Assembly (NCBI RefSeq): GCF_001039275.2
Contig: NZ_CP030117.1
Span: forward strand, 4,434,501-4,498,500
DNA length: 64,000 bases
Direction: 5' to 3'
Source: Brevibacillus brevis
Lineage (GTDB): Bacteria; Bacillota; Bacilli; Brevibacillales; Brevibacillaceae
Shown: piece after piece, positions 28,148 to 37,231 of the stretch
Position numbering within the stretch: position 1 is the stretch's first letter
Layout: the number at the start of each line of letters is the position of its first letter
Made by a program: the position numbers and the translations under genes
The notes under the pieces: generated by a model
Database searches by the model: none
Told to the model about the DNA's origin: nothing
Seen by the model: the letters and a program-made list of their open reading frames with translations, nothing else

Positions 28148-28176
28148 ATCATAGTATATAAGTTAACTTAAGTAAA
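28148..28176 (-). promoter_or_regulatory. tetR promoter with palindromic operator
   Basis: Minus-strand -35 TTTACT (28176-28171), 17-bp spacer, -10 TATGAT (28153-28148). The spacer contains the perfect palindrome TAAGTTAACTTA (28159-28170), suitable for a TetR dimer. Confidence 0.7.
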
Positions 28177-28290
28177 GTTTATTATTTGAGTAAGAAAAAA
28201 ACAGCTCTCCTATTCAAAAAAATGAAAACTTTAATCAAATGACTCCGTATAAAATAGGAAAACAGCCAAGGCTAATTGGAGGGCGAAGAG

Positions 28291-29256
28291 ATGAAAGCGA
28301 TCGTATACGAGCAATACGGGCCGCCCCATGTCCTACAGCTCCGGGATGTCGCCAAACCGGTACCGAAGGACGACGAGGTATTAATCAAAGTCTATGCTGC
28401 AACTGCCGCAGCGGGGGATTGGCGTTTACGCAAGGCAGATCCTTTCCTGGCACGTCTGTTTAATGGTCTGTGGAAGCCGAGGAAAATCAAGATTCTCGGC
28501 TTCGAATTAGCCGGGGTTGTCGAATCAACGGGCAGTGGTGTTTCTCAGTTTAAACCGGGGGATGCCGTCTATGCTGCCTGCGGAAACGGCTTCGGCGCGT
28601 ATGCCGAATACAAATGCTTACCTGAGAACGGTTGTATTACACTGAAGCCTGCGAACATGACGTTTGAGGAAGCAGCCGCGGTTCCGGTCGGTGCCTATAC
28701 TGCCTTGCAATTTCTCCGGAAGGGCAATATCCAGCACGGCAGGCGTGTGCTCATATACGGTGCTTCTGGCAGTGTCGGGACGTATGCGGTACAGCTCGCC
28801 AAGCATTTCGGTGCGGAAGTGACCGGAGTATGCAGCACATCGAATGTGGAGCTGGTAAGATCGTTGGGGGCCGACCGAATCATCGATTATACAAAAGAAA
28901 ACTTCGAGGACGAGACTGCGGTCTACGATATCATTTTCGATACGGTCGGAAAGAGTCCGTTTCAGGCATGCATCGAGCGACTGACACCGAACGGTTACTA
29001 CCTGCGAGCGGTCCATTTCAGCCCTTTGCCAATCGTTCGCGGGTTATGGACGAACATGACGAGTGGTAAGAAGGTGATTGGTGGAACCGCGAACGAAAAA
29101 GCGGACGACTTGAGGTATGTAAAGGAGCTAATCGAGGCCGGCAAGCTGCGTGCCGTCATCGATCGCATTTATCCGCTAGAGCAAGCAGCGGAGGCCCACT
29201 CTTATGTGGAGCTGGGGCATAAGAAAGGCAACGTGGTGTTAACCGTGCGCCAATGA
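28291..29256 (+). CDS. Medium-chain dehydrogenase/reductase (quinone-reductase type)
   Basis: 321 aa from the ATG at 28291, 8 nt after [25 protein letters not shown] is the usual start of the zinc-free quinone oxidoreductase branch. [12 protein letters not shown], the catalytic-domain [15 protein letters not shown] and the NAD(P)-binding [20 protein letters not shown] follow. No zinc-binding cysteine set is seen. It probably reduces quinones or enones with NADPH. It is divergent from tetR and may be that repressor's target. Confidence 0.92.
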   Translation: MKAIVYEQYGPPHVLQLRDVAKPVPKDDEVLIKVYAATAAAGDWRLRKADPFLARLFNGLWKPRKIKILGFELAGVVESTGSGVSQFKPGDAVYAACGNGFGAYAEYKCLPENGCITLKPANMTFEEAAAVPVGAYTALQFLRKGNIQHGRRVLIYGASGSVGTYAVQLAKHFGAEVTGVCSTSNVELVRSLGADRIIDYTKENFEDETAVYDIIFDTVGKSPFQACIERLTPNGYYLRAVHFSPLPIVRGLWTNMTSGKKVIGGTANEKADDLRYVKELIEAGKLRAVIDRIYPLEQAAEAHSYVELGHKKGNVVLTVRQ

Positions 29257-29282
29257 TTACGCATCGATCGTTCAATAAATAA

Positions 29283-29324
29283 AGCCAACCAAAACACATT
29301 CTCTTTGTGTTTTGATTGGCTTCT
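29283..29324. terminator. Bidirectional terminator
   Basis: GCCAACCAAAACACA pairs with TGTGTTTTGATTGGC (one mismatch), between the converging reductase and IclR genes. Confidence 0.85.
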
Positions 29325-29327
29325 TCG

Positions 29328-30074
29328 TTATTTCATCATTTTGCCCATCCGATAGGCTGCTTCCATGATGTAAGGTGCGTATTGGCTCATTTTTTCAGGA
29401 GTCAGGCGGTTAGAAGGACCTGACGCCGCAATAGACGCTACCAATTGTCCGTTGCGGTTGAATATCGGGACGGCAACGGCTGCCGTCCCCAGCTCCCGTT
29501 CCTCCACACTTGTCGCGAAGCCTTGCTTCCTGATTTGATCCAATTGCTCAATAAAAGACTCCTTGTTCACATAGTCAGGCCAATTCGGGTCGCTGATAAC
29601 TTCCTGCAAAATGAAAGGCTCTGCATATGCAACAAGTACTTTGCTGGATGCCCCCACCGTGAGTGGCATACGCGCCCCGATTGGCGCCACCCTGCGAATC
29701 GGTTGCTTGCTCTGGACTGCCTGTACGCGTATCCGCTCGTTTCCATCTCGTACGTACAAACTGATCGTTTCCTCCACCAAATCCCGCAGTCGCTCCATCT
29801 CTGGCAGTAGCAATATGGCTGGATCATCGTTTTGCGACAAATTGGCGGATAACTCCCAAACCCGAAACCCAAGTCGATACTTCTCTGTCTGAACATCTCG
29901 TATCAGAAATCCTTTGTTCTCTAGCGTTGCCAGCAAACGATGCACGGTACTTTTATGCAAGGAGAGTCGACTCGCTATCTCACTCAGGCCTAGATCCGTA
30001 GCGTCCGTAAAACAGAGCAGGATATCCAAAGCCCGATCGACTGCTCGAACGTTTGCTTTTTGTTCTTCTTCCAT
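29328..30074 (-). CDS. IclR family transcriptional regulator
   Basis: 248 aa. The N-terminal winged helix (about residues 8-65) reads VRAVDRALDILLCF, LSEIASRLSLHKSTVHRLLATLENKGF. The C-terminal effector domain (about 80-245) has the IclR ending with GLATSVEERELGTAAVAVPIF and VASIAASGPSNRL. The effector is unknown. The palindrome 37 bp upstream of its start is repeated in the aconitase leader, so aconitase is a candidate target. Confidence 0.93.
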   Translation of the reverse strand: MEEEQKANVRAVDRALDILLCFTDATDLGLSEIASRLSLHKSTVHRLLATLENKGFLIRDVQTEKYRLGFRVWELSANLSQNDDPAILLLPEMERLRDLVEETISLYVRDGNERIRVQAVQSKQPIRRVAPIGARMPLTVGASSKVLVAYAEPFILQEVISDPNWPDYVNKESFIEQLDQIRKQGFATSVEERELGTAAVAVPIFNRNGQLVASIAASGPSNRLTPEKMSQYAPYIMEAAYRMGKMMK

Positions 30075-30110
30075 AAGTGTTTGACACCTGCTTCCTACTT
30101 TGTTCCGATC

Positions 30111-30127
30111 GTTTCATCTGATGAAAC
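30111..30127. promoter_or_regulatory. Palindromic operator upstream of the IclR gene
   Basis: Perfect 17-bp palindrome GTTTCATCTGATGAAAC, identical except for the central base to the site in the acnA leader (17921-17937). IclR-family proteins bind palindromes of about this length. Confidence 0.75.
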
Positions 30128-30205
30128 GAATATGCTACTTTTCAGTATACGAAAAAATAAAGCATAGTAAAGAGCGAATCCGAGGTCCGCACAAAGACAG
30201 GAATG

Positions 30206-30237
30206 AAAAAAGGGTAGCCGACCTGTTGCGGCTCCCC
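30206..30237 (-). terminator. Intrinsic terminator of the aldo/keto reductase gene
   Basis: On the minus strand GGGGAGCCGC pairs with TCGGCTACCC (one mismatch), followed by six U residues (30211-30206). Confidence 0.8.
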
Positions 30238-30260
30238 GTTTATGCGTTATCCGTGTCCCT

Positions 30261-31085
30261 TTAAAAATCAAAATCATCTGGGTCTGGCCCAAAACGCTTG
30301 TTGTCATTTAGGGCAGTGATTTTTTCTACATCCTCTGCACTGAGGGTGAAGTCAAAAACATCTGCGTTCTGGCGAATCCGCTCTGGTGTGATCGACTTAG
30401 GAATCGTGACCACTTGGTTTTCCAAATCCCAGCGAAGCACAATTTGTGCAGGCGACTTGCCATATTTTTGTCCCAATTCTACCAAGAGAGGATGATCGAG
30501 ATTTCCTTGCATCAACGGGCTCCATGCTTCTAGTTGAATTTGGTGCTCTTTGCAATACGCATGCAATTCTTTTTGAGTAAGCAATGGATGATACTCGACT
30601 TGGTTGACAACTGGAATGATCTCGCTATGTTGGCGTAAATCCTCGAGGTGGTGGCTATGAAAATTACTGACGCCAATCGCACGTACATATCCATCGCGGT
30701 ACAGCTTTTCCAAGGCCCTCCATGTATCGACATACTTGTCTTTTACGGGCCAGTGAATCAGGTACAAATCCAGCGTATCGGTACCCAATTTTTTCATACT
30801 TTCATCAAAAGCCTTCAGCGTTGACTCGTAGCCTTGATCCGCATTCCACACCTTTGTCGTGATGAACAATTGATCGCGATCAATCCCGGCTTGACGGATT
30901 CCTTCGCCTACTCCGGCTTCGTTGCCGTAGATAGCTGCCGTGTCTATACTGCGATAACCCGCCTCAATCGCGGATCGGACGGCCAACGTTTCGTTTCCGT
31001 CTTTTGCCTTCCAGACCCCCAGACCCAGCCAGGGCATCTTCACCCCGTTGTTCAAAACGGAATGATCTGTGATATGTGTTGCCAT
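30261..31085 (-). CDS. Aldo/keto reductase
   Basis: 274 aa from the ATG at 31085 with GGAGGAG just upstream. The catalytic tetrad is visible: Asp and Tyr in RSIDTAAIYGNE, Lys in ITTKVWN and His in LYLIHWP. The NADP-binding end has IPKSITPERIRQN. It resembles Bacillus YvgN/YtbE-type reductases that act on glyoxal and methylglyoxal. It lies directly downstream of the eCIS operon on the same strand, with no clear terminator between, but nothing suggests it belongs to the tail system. Confidence 0.93.
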   Translation of the reverse strand: MATHITDHSVLNNGVKMPWLGLGVWKAKDGNETLAVRSAIEAGYRSIDTAAIYGNEAGVGEGIRQAGIDRDQLFITTKVWNADQGYESTLKAFDESMKKLGTDTLDLYLIHWPVKDKYVDTWRALEKLYRDGYVRAIGVSNFHSHHLEDLRQHSEIIPVVNQVEYHPLLTQKELHAYCKEHQIQLEAWSPLMQGNLDHPLLVELGQKYGKSPAQIVLRWDLENQVVTIPKSITPERIRQNADVFDFTLSAEDVEKITALNDNKRFGPDPDDFDF

Positions 31086-31163
31086 TGGATCTCCTCCCGT
31101 CTTACGCTGATATGTACTTACATTCAGATAGTGTAGCATATTTACAAAATGAGGAAAACCTTG

Positions 31164-32801
31164 CTACTCTTGCGAATCTTGAAACACCACGTCCTCTGTC
31201 CCTGCTGCCAGCGGTTTGATCGCCCACCATCTGATCCTTACCCGATCTGTCTGAACAGGTCCCTTCACCTGAACACCGATCCGAAACGTTCCTTTCTGCG
31301 GATAAACGATGACCCCTACGGCAAAATGCGCTGCATCTGTCGCATACTCCGAATCATCAAACACACTGCTATGCCCGTACATCACTTGCTCATGTTGGGA
31401 AAGCAACTCATCGATCACATCTGCATGAAAATCCTCGATTCCTGCACTGACATACACGTTGCCTTTCCCGAGGGAGTGCTTGAGCTCCTCCGAAAAATAA
31501 CGATTGCCGATCTTGACCCCAAACGGCCAGTTGGACAAGTACGGCTCAATCGGTATTTCTACCACACCTGTTGCTACTTGTTCATTTGCCTTTCCAGGCC
31601 GGGGCAGTCCAAGCTCAAACTGGTAGACAGACGCCAGATTATCGTAGCTCACATCGAACTGCGGCTTATCACCTGCCGCTATTTCTTTCACGCGCGTGGT
31701 CACCCGAAAGGAATCTGCATGGGAGCCTTGCTCGACTGGGTTTCCCTTCTGCGCACGCAACGCAAGCTTTTGCAAAAGTGCTGGTGTATACACGTACTCC
31801 CCAAACGGAACAGGAACAACCTTCTCAATCACATAGGTCGCATTCATTTGCAGCAAGCATACTTTTGCCAAATAAAGAAAAGGCTGTTCGTTCGCATGTG
31901 TCACCTGATCCAGCTTGCGACTGTAGTAATCGGACACGAGCCGCTCTACCAGATCGTCTGACGTGATTTCGATTTTCCCTACAGAAACGAGATCGGTATG
32001 CAGCAAGCGATCGCCGAGTCGAACCTCTGCCTTGCCACCCAGCACTGCCAGCTCTACCGTACCGCGATCCCGGCCAGCCTTGATCGGAATGGAGACGACA
32101 TAATCCGTCTCTCTTGCGTCAACAGGCTCTATGAAGGATACACTACCATCACTGCTTTCCATGACTGTCAGCCCTGGTGCATCCAGCTTGTATTGGAACT
32201 GCACGCGTGACGTTTGTACCGTCTTCTCGATGTGCAACTGCAATGAAAATACTTCACCTGGATTGACGTATCGTGGGGTAGCCTGCCAAATGCGCACCTG
32301 TGGATCTGCATAGAGCAGCACTCTTTGCTCTACCAGTTGCACCCCTTCGATGGAAGCAGGATGTGGTGCCTCCTCTTTGATAAAAAGCCGATATCCTTCT
32401 GCCACTCGGTTGTATTCAGCCATTTCCTGCTCGACGGTTTCAGAGACGGAGAAGACCTGTTCCTTGCCTTTTTCATCATAGGCTAAGCAGACGTACACAT
32501 TTTTCGCATAGTCGTTGTTGCTAAAGCCTTCCATCATGGACAGCTTCAGCTTCACAGGCTCAGGAAGCACGATTTCCCTCCCGAGATAATCTAGAGCGAC
32601 TCCAGCTTCAACCGAAATCTGCTTTTCGTCCACAGCGATCACCTGCAAACCGCATACCACTCCACCCCCGTGAAGCAATCGATTGGTGAGTCGGCGTTTG
32701 TCATTGAAATAGCGCTGTTCTGATTCGAAATCTCTGACGGTCAACAGCTTCCCTTTGAAATACACATTCCGTTCATGTGGAAAATAACGCAGATTCTTCA
32801 T
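31164..32801 (-). CDS. eCIS accessory/baseplate-associated protein, unknown role
   Basis: 545 aa from the ATG at 32801 with GAGGTG 6 nt upstream. Residues about 1-70 (FPHERNVYFKGKLLTVRDFE, then RRLTNRLLHGGGVVCGLQV) look like a conserved N-terminal domain that I associate with other eCIS loci. A beta-rich middle with an Ig-like stretch (about 180-260) and a C-terminal beta domain follow. It is the last gene of the long operon. No tail-fibre repeat or collagen motif is present. It may be an external decoration or receptor-binding part, but this is only positional inference. Confidence 0.6.
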   Translation of the reverse strand: MKNLRYFPHERNVYFKGKLLTVRDFESEQRYFNDKRRLTNRLLHGGGVVCGLQVIAVDEKQISVEAGVALDYLGREIVLPEPVKLKLSMMEGFSNNDYAKNVYVCLAYDEKGKEQVFSVSETVEQEMAEYNRVAEGYRLFIKEEAPHPASIEGVQLVEQRVLLYADPQVRIWQATPRYVNPGEVFSLQLHIEKTVQTSRVQFQYKLDAPGLTVMESSDGSVSFIEPVDARETDYVVSIPIKAGRDRGTVELAVLGGKAEVRLGDRLLHTDLVSVGKIEITSDDLVERLVSDYYSRKLDQVTHANEQPFLYLAKVCLLQMNATYVIEKVVPVPFGEYVYTPALLQKLALRAQKGNPVEQGSHADSFRVTTRVKEIAAGDKPQFDVSYDNLASVYQFELGLPRPGKANEQVATGVVEIPIEPYLSNWPFGVKIGNRYFSEELKHSLGKGNVYVSAGIEDFHADVIDELLSQHEQVMYGHSSVFDDSEYATDAAHFAVGVIVYPQKGTFRIGVQVKGPVQTDRVRIRWWAIKPLAAGTEDVVFQDSQE

Positions 32802-32837
32802 CTCGAACACCTCACTTTGCGTAAAAATCTCGGCTTC

Positions 32838-34946
32838 TTACTCCAGCTCTGCATCCAGGCCAATCCTGGTGTCATAATCGATTCGTCTGCTGCGGTCGTT
32901 CCCGCTTAGCACCGTGTTGTGTGGCATGGATAAATTTTGATCAAGTGTAAGGAACGATGGCTCCGTCAAATAAGAATTAATCCCCACGTAGCTATGGATG
33001 TCGGCGTAGATGCCCGGGCGCAGAACGATGAGCTTTGCCTCTGTAAAAGCAGGCTTTTGATCTTCCAAAATCTTTTGCAGAACCGACTGCTCCCGTTCTG
33101 TTTTCGCGCATTCCTGCGAAACGATCAGGCAAAATTGGTACGGATGATCCATGTACAAGGAAGAGATCAGCTCGTGCAGCTCCGGGATCGCCTTCATGTC
33201 CCTGATTTGAAAATACTCAACGATCATCGGGCGCTCCCCGGTATACAGCTCTACCATCTTTTCCAAGCCCGCACGAGTGCCCCGCTCTGCATACAGCTCC
33301 GGTGCGCGACGAATCAGCTCTCGTCGCTGTACCTCTGTCCAATGCTCGTCCCTGCCCATCCCCAACCAGGAAGCGAGCCAAGGGACGAACTCTCCAGGTG
33401 TCGTATCAGGATCGAACAACCGCGAGATGGTACCAATCTGTTCCTCCAGCTCCAAGTAAAACGTCCCAAAAAGGGAGAGGAAACGCTCCAAAAAATCAGC
33501 ACTGGCAGGATCACTTTGATAAGTCGCTGGTAGATAACGCAAAAAGGTGTCGCGCGGCGAGTAAATCCGCATTTGCCTGAGCAACGGGGAATGGCGGTCA
33601 GTACCGAGCCATTCGATTTTGAGCCATAAATAACGGCCTTTTGCTGAATGAAACAACGCATCTGAGGCGTTGATTACCGGCTCCGACCATAGATTGGCCG
33701 TCCTTTGCAGCTTGGTTTTCCAGTCCATGTCGTCTGCCAGCAAAAAATCATCCAGATTGTGGACGGCTCCATGAATCACATGCTCTTTTCGATCAGAAGA
33801 AAACGTCGAGATGAGTAATTGCGTTTCTTCCGGTATGTCTGCATCCAGCTTGATTTTATGCCACACCGTCTCAAATTCCGCGCTATCCAATGCACGAGAG
33901 AAGTAGATGCCCATCGGTATTCCCGTCTCATCCAGGTTCGACGTTCGCGAGACGAGTCTCAACATGGTCAGAACATTTTTCTGTGCGTCCCAAACATACA
34001 GCTGCTGTTGATTGTCAAAAACGAGCTTGTCTGCACGTCCGTGATAGTTGGTCAATGGCGCAAGTGCTTCTCCCGTCGGTTGAAAACGCAAAATGAATCG
34101 GGTATGATCATGAGCCGAATCGATGGAACGACTATCACCTACGTAGAGAATAGGACCTGAACCCACTGCAAATCCCGTGGGCTTGGTTCCTGGCGGGATC
34201 GCCAGCGTGCACACATCGGAGCCTTCCGAAGAGAACCGAAACACTTGATTCGTCTGTGTCCAAAATAGATAGACCTTGCCTGCTTCGGCAACGGAGAGGC
34301 GAAACAACCTCCTTCGCCTGATCTCACAAAGGGTCGCTGTCTCTGTTACTTTCAATTCCGTATGTGTGTATGTAGCGTCAATCTTACCTGCCCGATTCAA
34401 TCGAAGGACGACGACTTGTGTTCCCGCCGCGATTTCCTTCCGTTCGTCGTCTCGATCCACGCCCACGGGTGTCGTGATGTAAAGATGTCCTTCTTCATCC
34501 AACCCTGCATCCAAAGGAAAAAGCTGCTGTCCCTCCCCCTCCTCCCAGCTCCAAACGCACTGGCCGTTGGCTATGGAATACGCTCCGACTTTTCTCCTCG
34601 CTTCGGCGTCGATAATGTACACGTATTCATCGTTAGCGACGAGAAACGAGTCTTTGGAAAACAGCCCGCGTCCAGCGCGAAACACAGTCTCCTTGAAGTT
34701 GTTGCTGTCATCATAATGCGTGATATGACCGCTTTCGTCCAACCAAAGCAACGAGCCAACCCGTGCAATGGCAAAATCCAAGAGGCGAGAGTGATGTGTC
34801 GTCCCAGCCAGATGCACATGATCGATCACATATTCGGGCGATTTGTTCAGCGCGATCCCCTCGTTGGAGACGTGAAGGTTATACCAGACCCCCCGCTGCC
34901 AATCGGACGGATTGTTCAGGGAAAAGAAACGATTCATTGTATCCAC
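32838..34946 (-). CDS. gpI-like tail protein fused to N-terminal beta-propeller
   Basis: 702 aa; GTG at 34946 fits the GGAGGAG site best. Residues about 1-340 are repeated beta-strand units of NHL/six-bladed propeller type (for example GLDEEGHLYI, FAVGSGPILYVGD, LVFDNQQQLYVWD). The C-terminal part, from about 450, is the phage tail protein I-like domain seen in eCIS baseplates: RYLPATYQSDP, FLSLFGTFYLELEEQI, FDPDTTPGEFVPWLASWLG and RRELIRRAPELYAERGT. gpI-like proteins connect wedge and fibre. As no separate fibre gene is evident, the propeller may itself do the binding. Confidence 0.8.
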   Translation of the reverse strand: MDTMNRFFSLNNPSDWQRGVWYNLHVSNEGIALNKSPEYVIDHVHLAGTTHHSRLLDFAIARVGSLLWLDESGHITHYDDSNNFKETVFRAGRGLFSKDSFLVANDEYVYIIDAEARRKVGAYSIANGQCVWSWEEGEGQQLFPLDAGLDEEGHLYITTPVGVDRDDERKEIAAGTQVVVLRLNRAGKIDATYTHTELKVTETATLCEIRRRRLFRLSVAEAGKVYLFWTQTNQVFRFSSEGSDVCTLAIPPGTKPTGFAVGSGPILYVGDSRSIDSAHDHTRFILRFQPTGEALAPLTNYHGRADKLVFDNQQQLYVWDAQKNVLTMLRLVSRTSNLDETGIPMGIYFSRALDSAEFETVWHKIKLDADIPEETQLLISTFSSDRKEHVIHGAVHNLDDFLLADDMDWKTKLQRTANLWSEPVINASDALFHSAKGRYLWLKIEWLGTDRHSPLLRQMRIYSPRDTFLRYLPATYQSDPASADFLERFLSLFGTFYLELEEQIGTISRLFDPDTTPGEFVPWLASWLGMGRDEHWTEVQRRELIRRAPELYAERGTRAGLEKMVELYTGERPMIVEYFQIRDMKAIPELHELISSLYMDHPYQFCLIVSQECAKTEREQSVLQKILEDQKPAFTEAKLIVLRPGIYADIHSYVGINSYLTEPSFLTLDQNLSMPHNTVLSGNDRSRRIDYDTRIGLDAELE

Positions 34947-34970
34947 GCCCACTCCTCCGTTTGTTCCCGT

Positions 34971-37214
34971 CTATCTTTCTCTATCCACAATGAGCTCCAG
35001 AACATGCTCTCCTGAGTACACCAGCGCATGAAGTGGTATCTGAATATCTCCCCCTTCATCCCTGATGATGCCTGTGCCCTCCGCGGAAACCCACAAATCC
35101 GTCACGTACAGCACACCCTCGATCTGGTTTAATACCTCGTAGAGATCGCTTTTATAAACAGGCCGTCCAAATTCCCATCCTTTTCCTTGAAAAGTCGAAG
35201 AATCTTGGACATTCAATGGTGTTAAATACTGCTTCAGTGCCTGTAGCACGATCTGCTTTTTGTCTGCAAACGCAGGCTCTACCACGATTGTGGAGAAAAC
35301 GGTCACTTTGATATAGGCGGGAGCGGCCACATGGACTTCTGTCGTCAGCAGCCTTCGCTGTTCCAATTGGTGGCGAACGGTCCTTAAGGAGCCTTCACTT
35401 GGCAGTGGTGTCGGCTGGTCGCTGAACGGGACGATGACGACGGTCATTTGAGCGGCTGCACTTTGCTCGGATACTCCCATTTCCCCTACTTTATACAGGG
35501 GGATTGCCTTCGCGCGGGCCACTCGCAACCCGGGAGTCGCTAGCGCAATGGCCTCATAATCTTCTGCTGTAATGGCCCGCTGTGGTTTTTTCCATTCCAT
35601 TCTCATCCTGCGTTTGGCTTGATCGATCGTTTCGCGCTCGCTTCCCCCACTGGCTGGACGGGGATTGGTCACCTGCGCGTGGGTTCGCTGCCGGGCAAGC
35701 GGGAGGAACCGAGTAATTTGGCCACCCTGTACATTCCCCTTCGCACCTTGGCCTGTCTGACAAGATATGATCCGAATGCCCGCCATGCCTTCCAGCCTTT
35801 CAGGAATGGCTCCGTGCTCATTGTTACCAAACGCAATTTCTGCTCCGTCCGCATCATACAGTATAAAATGGCGATCCTTTGGCCCCGATCGGTCAAAATC
35901 AGTGACCAGCGACCAGTCTTCCCAGACCGGAAACGGACTGCCTTCGACCTGACGTGCCACCTGAATGACAAACGTTTCTGGCAAGATCGATTGGACATTC
36001 AGCCGAAACACTTGATGTGGCAATCCACTGCTTACTCCAAGCAACCGCTGCCCTGCAAAGTCACTCCGATAGGCGATGACCCGAATATTTCTGCGGCCCT
36101 CAGGCATTGCACTCCCAAACCGAATCATCGTTGCGCCCTGTTCTGGGTCCCGCGAAACGCGATATGAAAATACACCTGTATCAGCTTGGTCTGGTTCATC
36201 TTGATTCCATCCACTTTGCCAATCATGCCCCTGTTTGCATTGAACCTCTACTGTGCCTTCATATGGTAACGAGCTTACAAGGACGATCTGCTGATCCACT
36301 TGACCCGTTCCATCGTACTCCCACACTTGGCTGAAGGTTTCGCGTTGGATGGCGTTCACGGTGTTTAGCTCGATTTTTTCCATGCGTGGAGCCAATTCGA
36401 ATCGACCTGCACGCAATGTCGCACAGAGCCAGAATCGAGGCCGATCATTGGCGGGGTAAAGCATGATTGGCTTCATTGTCCCTTCCAGCTCAATTAGGAC
36501 TCGTCCCGAAAAGGAGAGATTCATCGTTTCATCCGAGACCCGTGGCAACGGACTCCAACCTGTTTCTTTCATGACTTCGTTCTGTCCATAATACTCCCAC
36601 TCGAGAGTGGCCGATGGAACGAAAAGCGATGTGGGCGTAAGCGGGACGATTGGGACAGGATAGTCTTCAAACAGGCGCAAACCGATGGAGACTGCCCTCC
36701 CCACTGGCAATGGCCGATCAAAGCCTAAATAAATCTTGTTCCCTATCTTTGGTTCCTGACCAAATGCGTAGTAGGAAACACCGTTATGCGCATTGGATGA
36801 ACTCACATCGGTCGTCCCGCTTTCTGTATGAACCAGAACACGCTCCAGGCTGGCTGGTACCAGAACAAGCGAATGTTCCGTCTCGAAAGGAAGATTCCCC
36901 GCGAACAATCTCGTCTTCTCCGGAAGGATCGCTTCTTCTGACACGTCGAAAAACGTTACATCCGTCGTCGCACATGACTGGTTCTTTGGGTGTACACCCA
37001 TGAGCTGCAAAAATTTGCGTTCGTTCTTTTCTGTGATCCGGTTGAGATAGTATTGCTGCATTTCCATCAACCACGCGAACATCTCCAAAAGCGTAATGCC
37101 CGGATCGTGATGACGGTGATCACCCCACTCTGGCTGCAGCTTGGGGATCGCGTTTTTTGCTTGTTCGACGATCTCCTCAAAGTGGCGATCATCCAGATTC
37201 TTGGATGGAAGCAT
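34971..37214 (-). CDS. Baseplate wedge protein, J-like (Pvc12-type)
   Basis: 747 aa; ATG at 37214 is 8 nt after AAAAAGGAAG and 17 bp after the previous stop. The start LDDRHFEEIVEQAKNAIPK, with HDPGITLLEMFAWLMEMQQYYLNR, is the conserved opening of putative baseplate assembly proteins of eCIS. Baseplate J-like segments occur further on (GAKGNVQGGQ about 500, RAITAEDYEAIALATPGLRVARAKAIP about 550). It forms the wedge ring around the hub together with the preceding 1024-aa paralogue. Confidence 0.88.
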   Translation of the reverse strand: MLPSKNLDDRHFEEIVEQAKNAIPKLQPEWGDHRHHDPGITLLEMFAWLMEMQQYYLNRITEKNERKFLQLMGVHPKNQSCATTDVTFFDVSEEAILPEKTRLFAGNLPFETEHSLVLVPASLERVLVHTESGTTDVSSSNAHNGVSYYAFGQEPKIGNKIYLGFDRPLPVGRAVSIGLRLFEDYPVPIVPLTPTSLFVPSATLEWEYYGQNEVMKETGWSPLPRVSDETMNLSFSGRVLIELEGTMKPIMLYPANDRPRFWLCATLRAGRFELAPRMEKIELNTVNAIQRETFSQVWEYDGTGQVDQQIVLVSSLPYEGTVEVQCKQGHDWQSGWNQDEPDQADTGVFSYRVSRDPEQGATMIRFGSAMPEGRRNIRVIAYRSDFAGQRLLGVSSGLPHQVFRLNVQSILPETFVIQVARQVEGSPFPVWEDWSLVTDFDRSGPKDRHFILYDADGAEIAFGNNEHGAIPERLEGMAGIRIISCQTGQGAKGNVQGGQITRFLPLARQRTHAQVTNPRPASGGSERETIDQAKRRMRMEWKKPQRAITAEDYEAIALATPGLRVARAKAIPLYKVGEMGVSEQSAAAQMTVVIVPFSDQPTPLPSEGSLRTVRHQLEQRRLLTTEVHVAAPAYIKVTVFSTIVVEPAFADKKQIVLQALKQYLTPLNVQDSSTFQGKGWEFGRPVYKSDLYEVLNQIEGVLYVTDLWVSAEGTGIIRDEGGDIQIPLHALVYSGEHVLELIVDRER

Positions 37215-37231
37215 AGCGCGCACTTCCTTTT

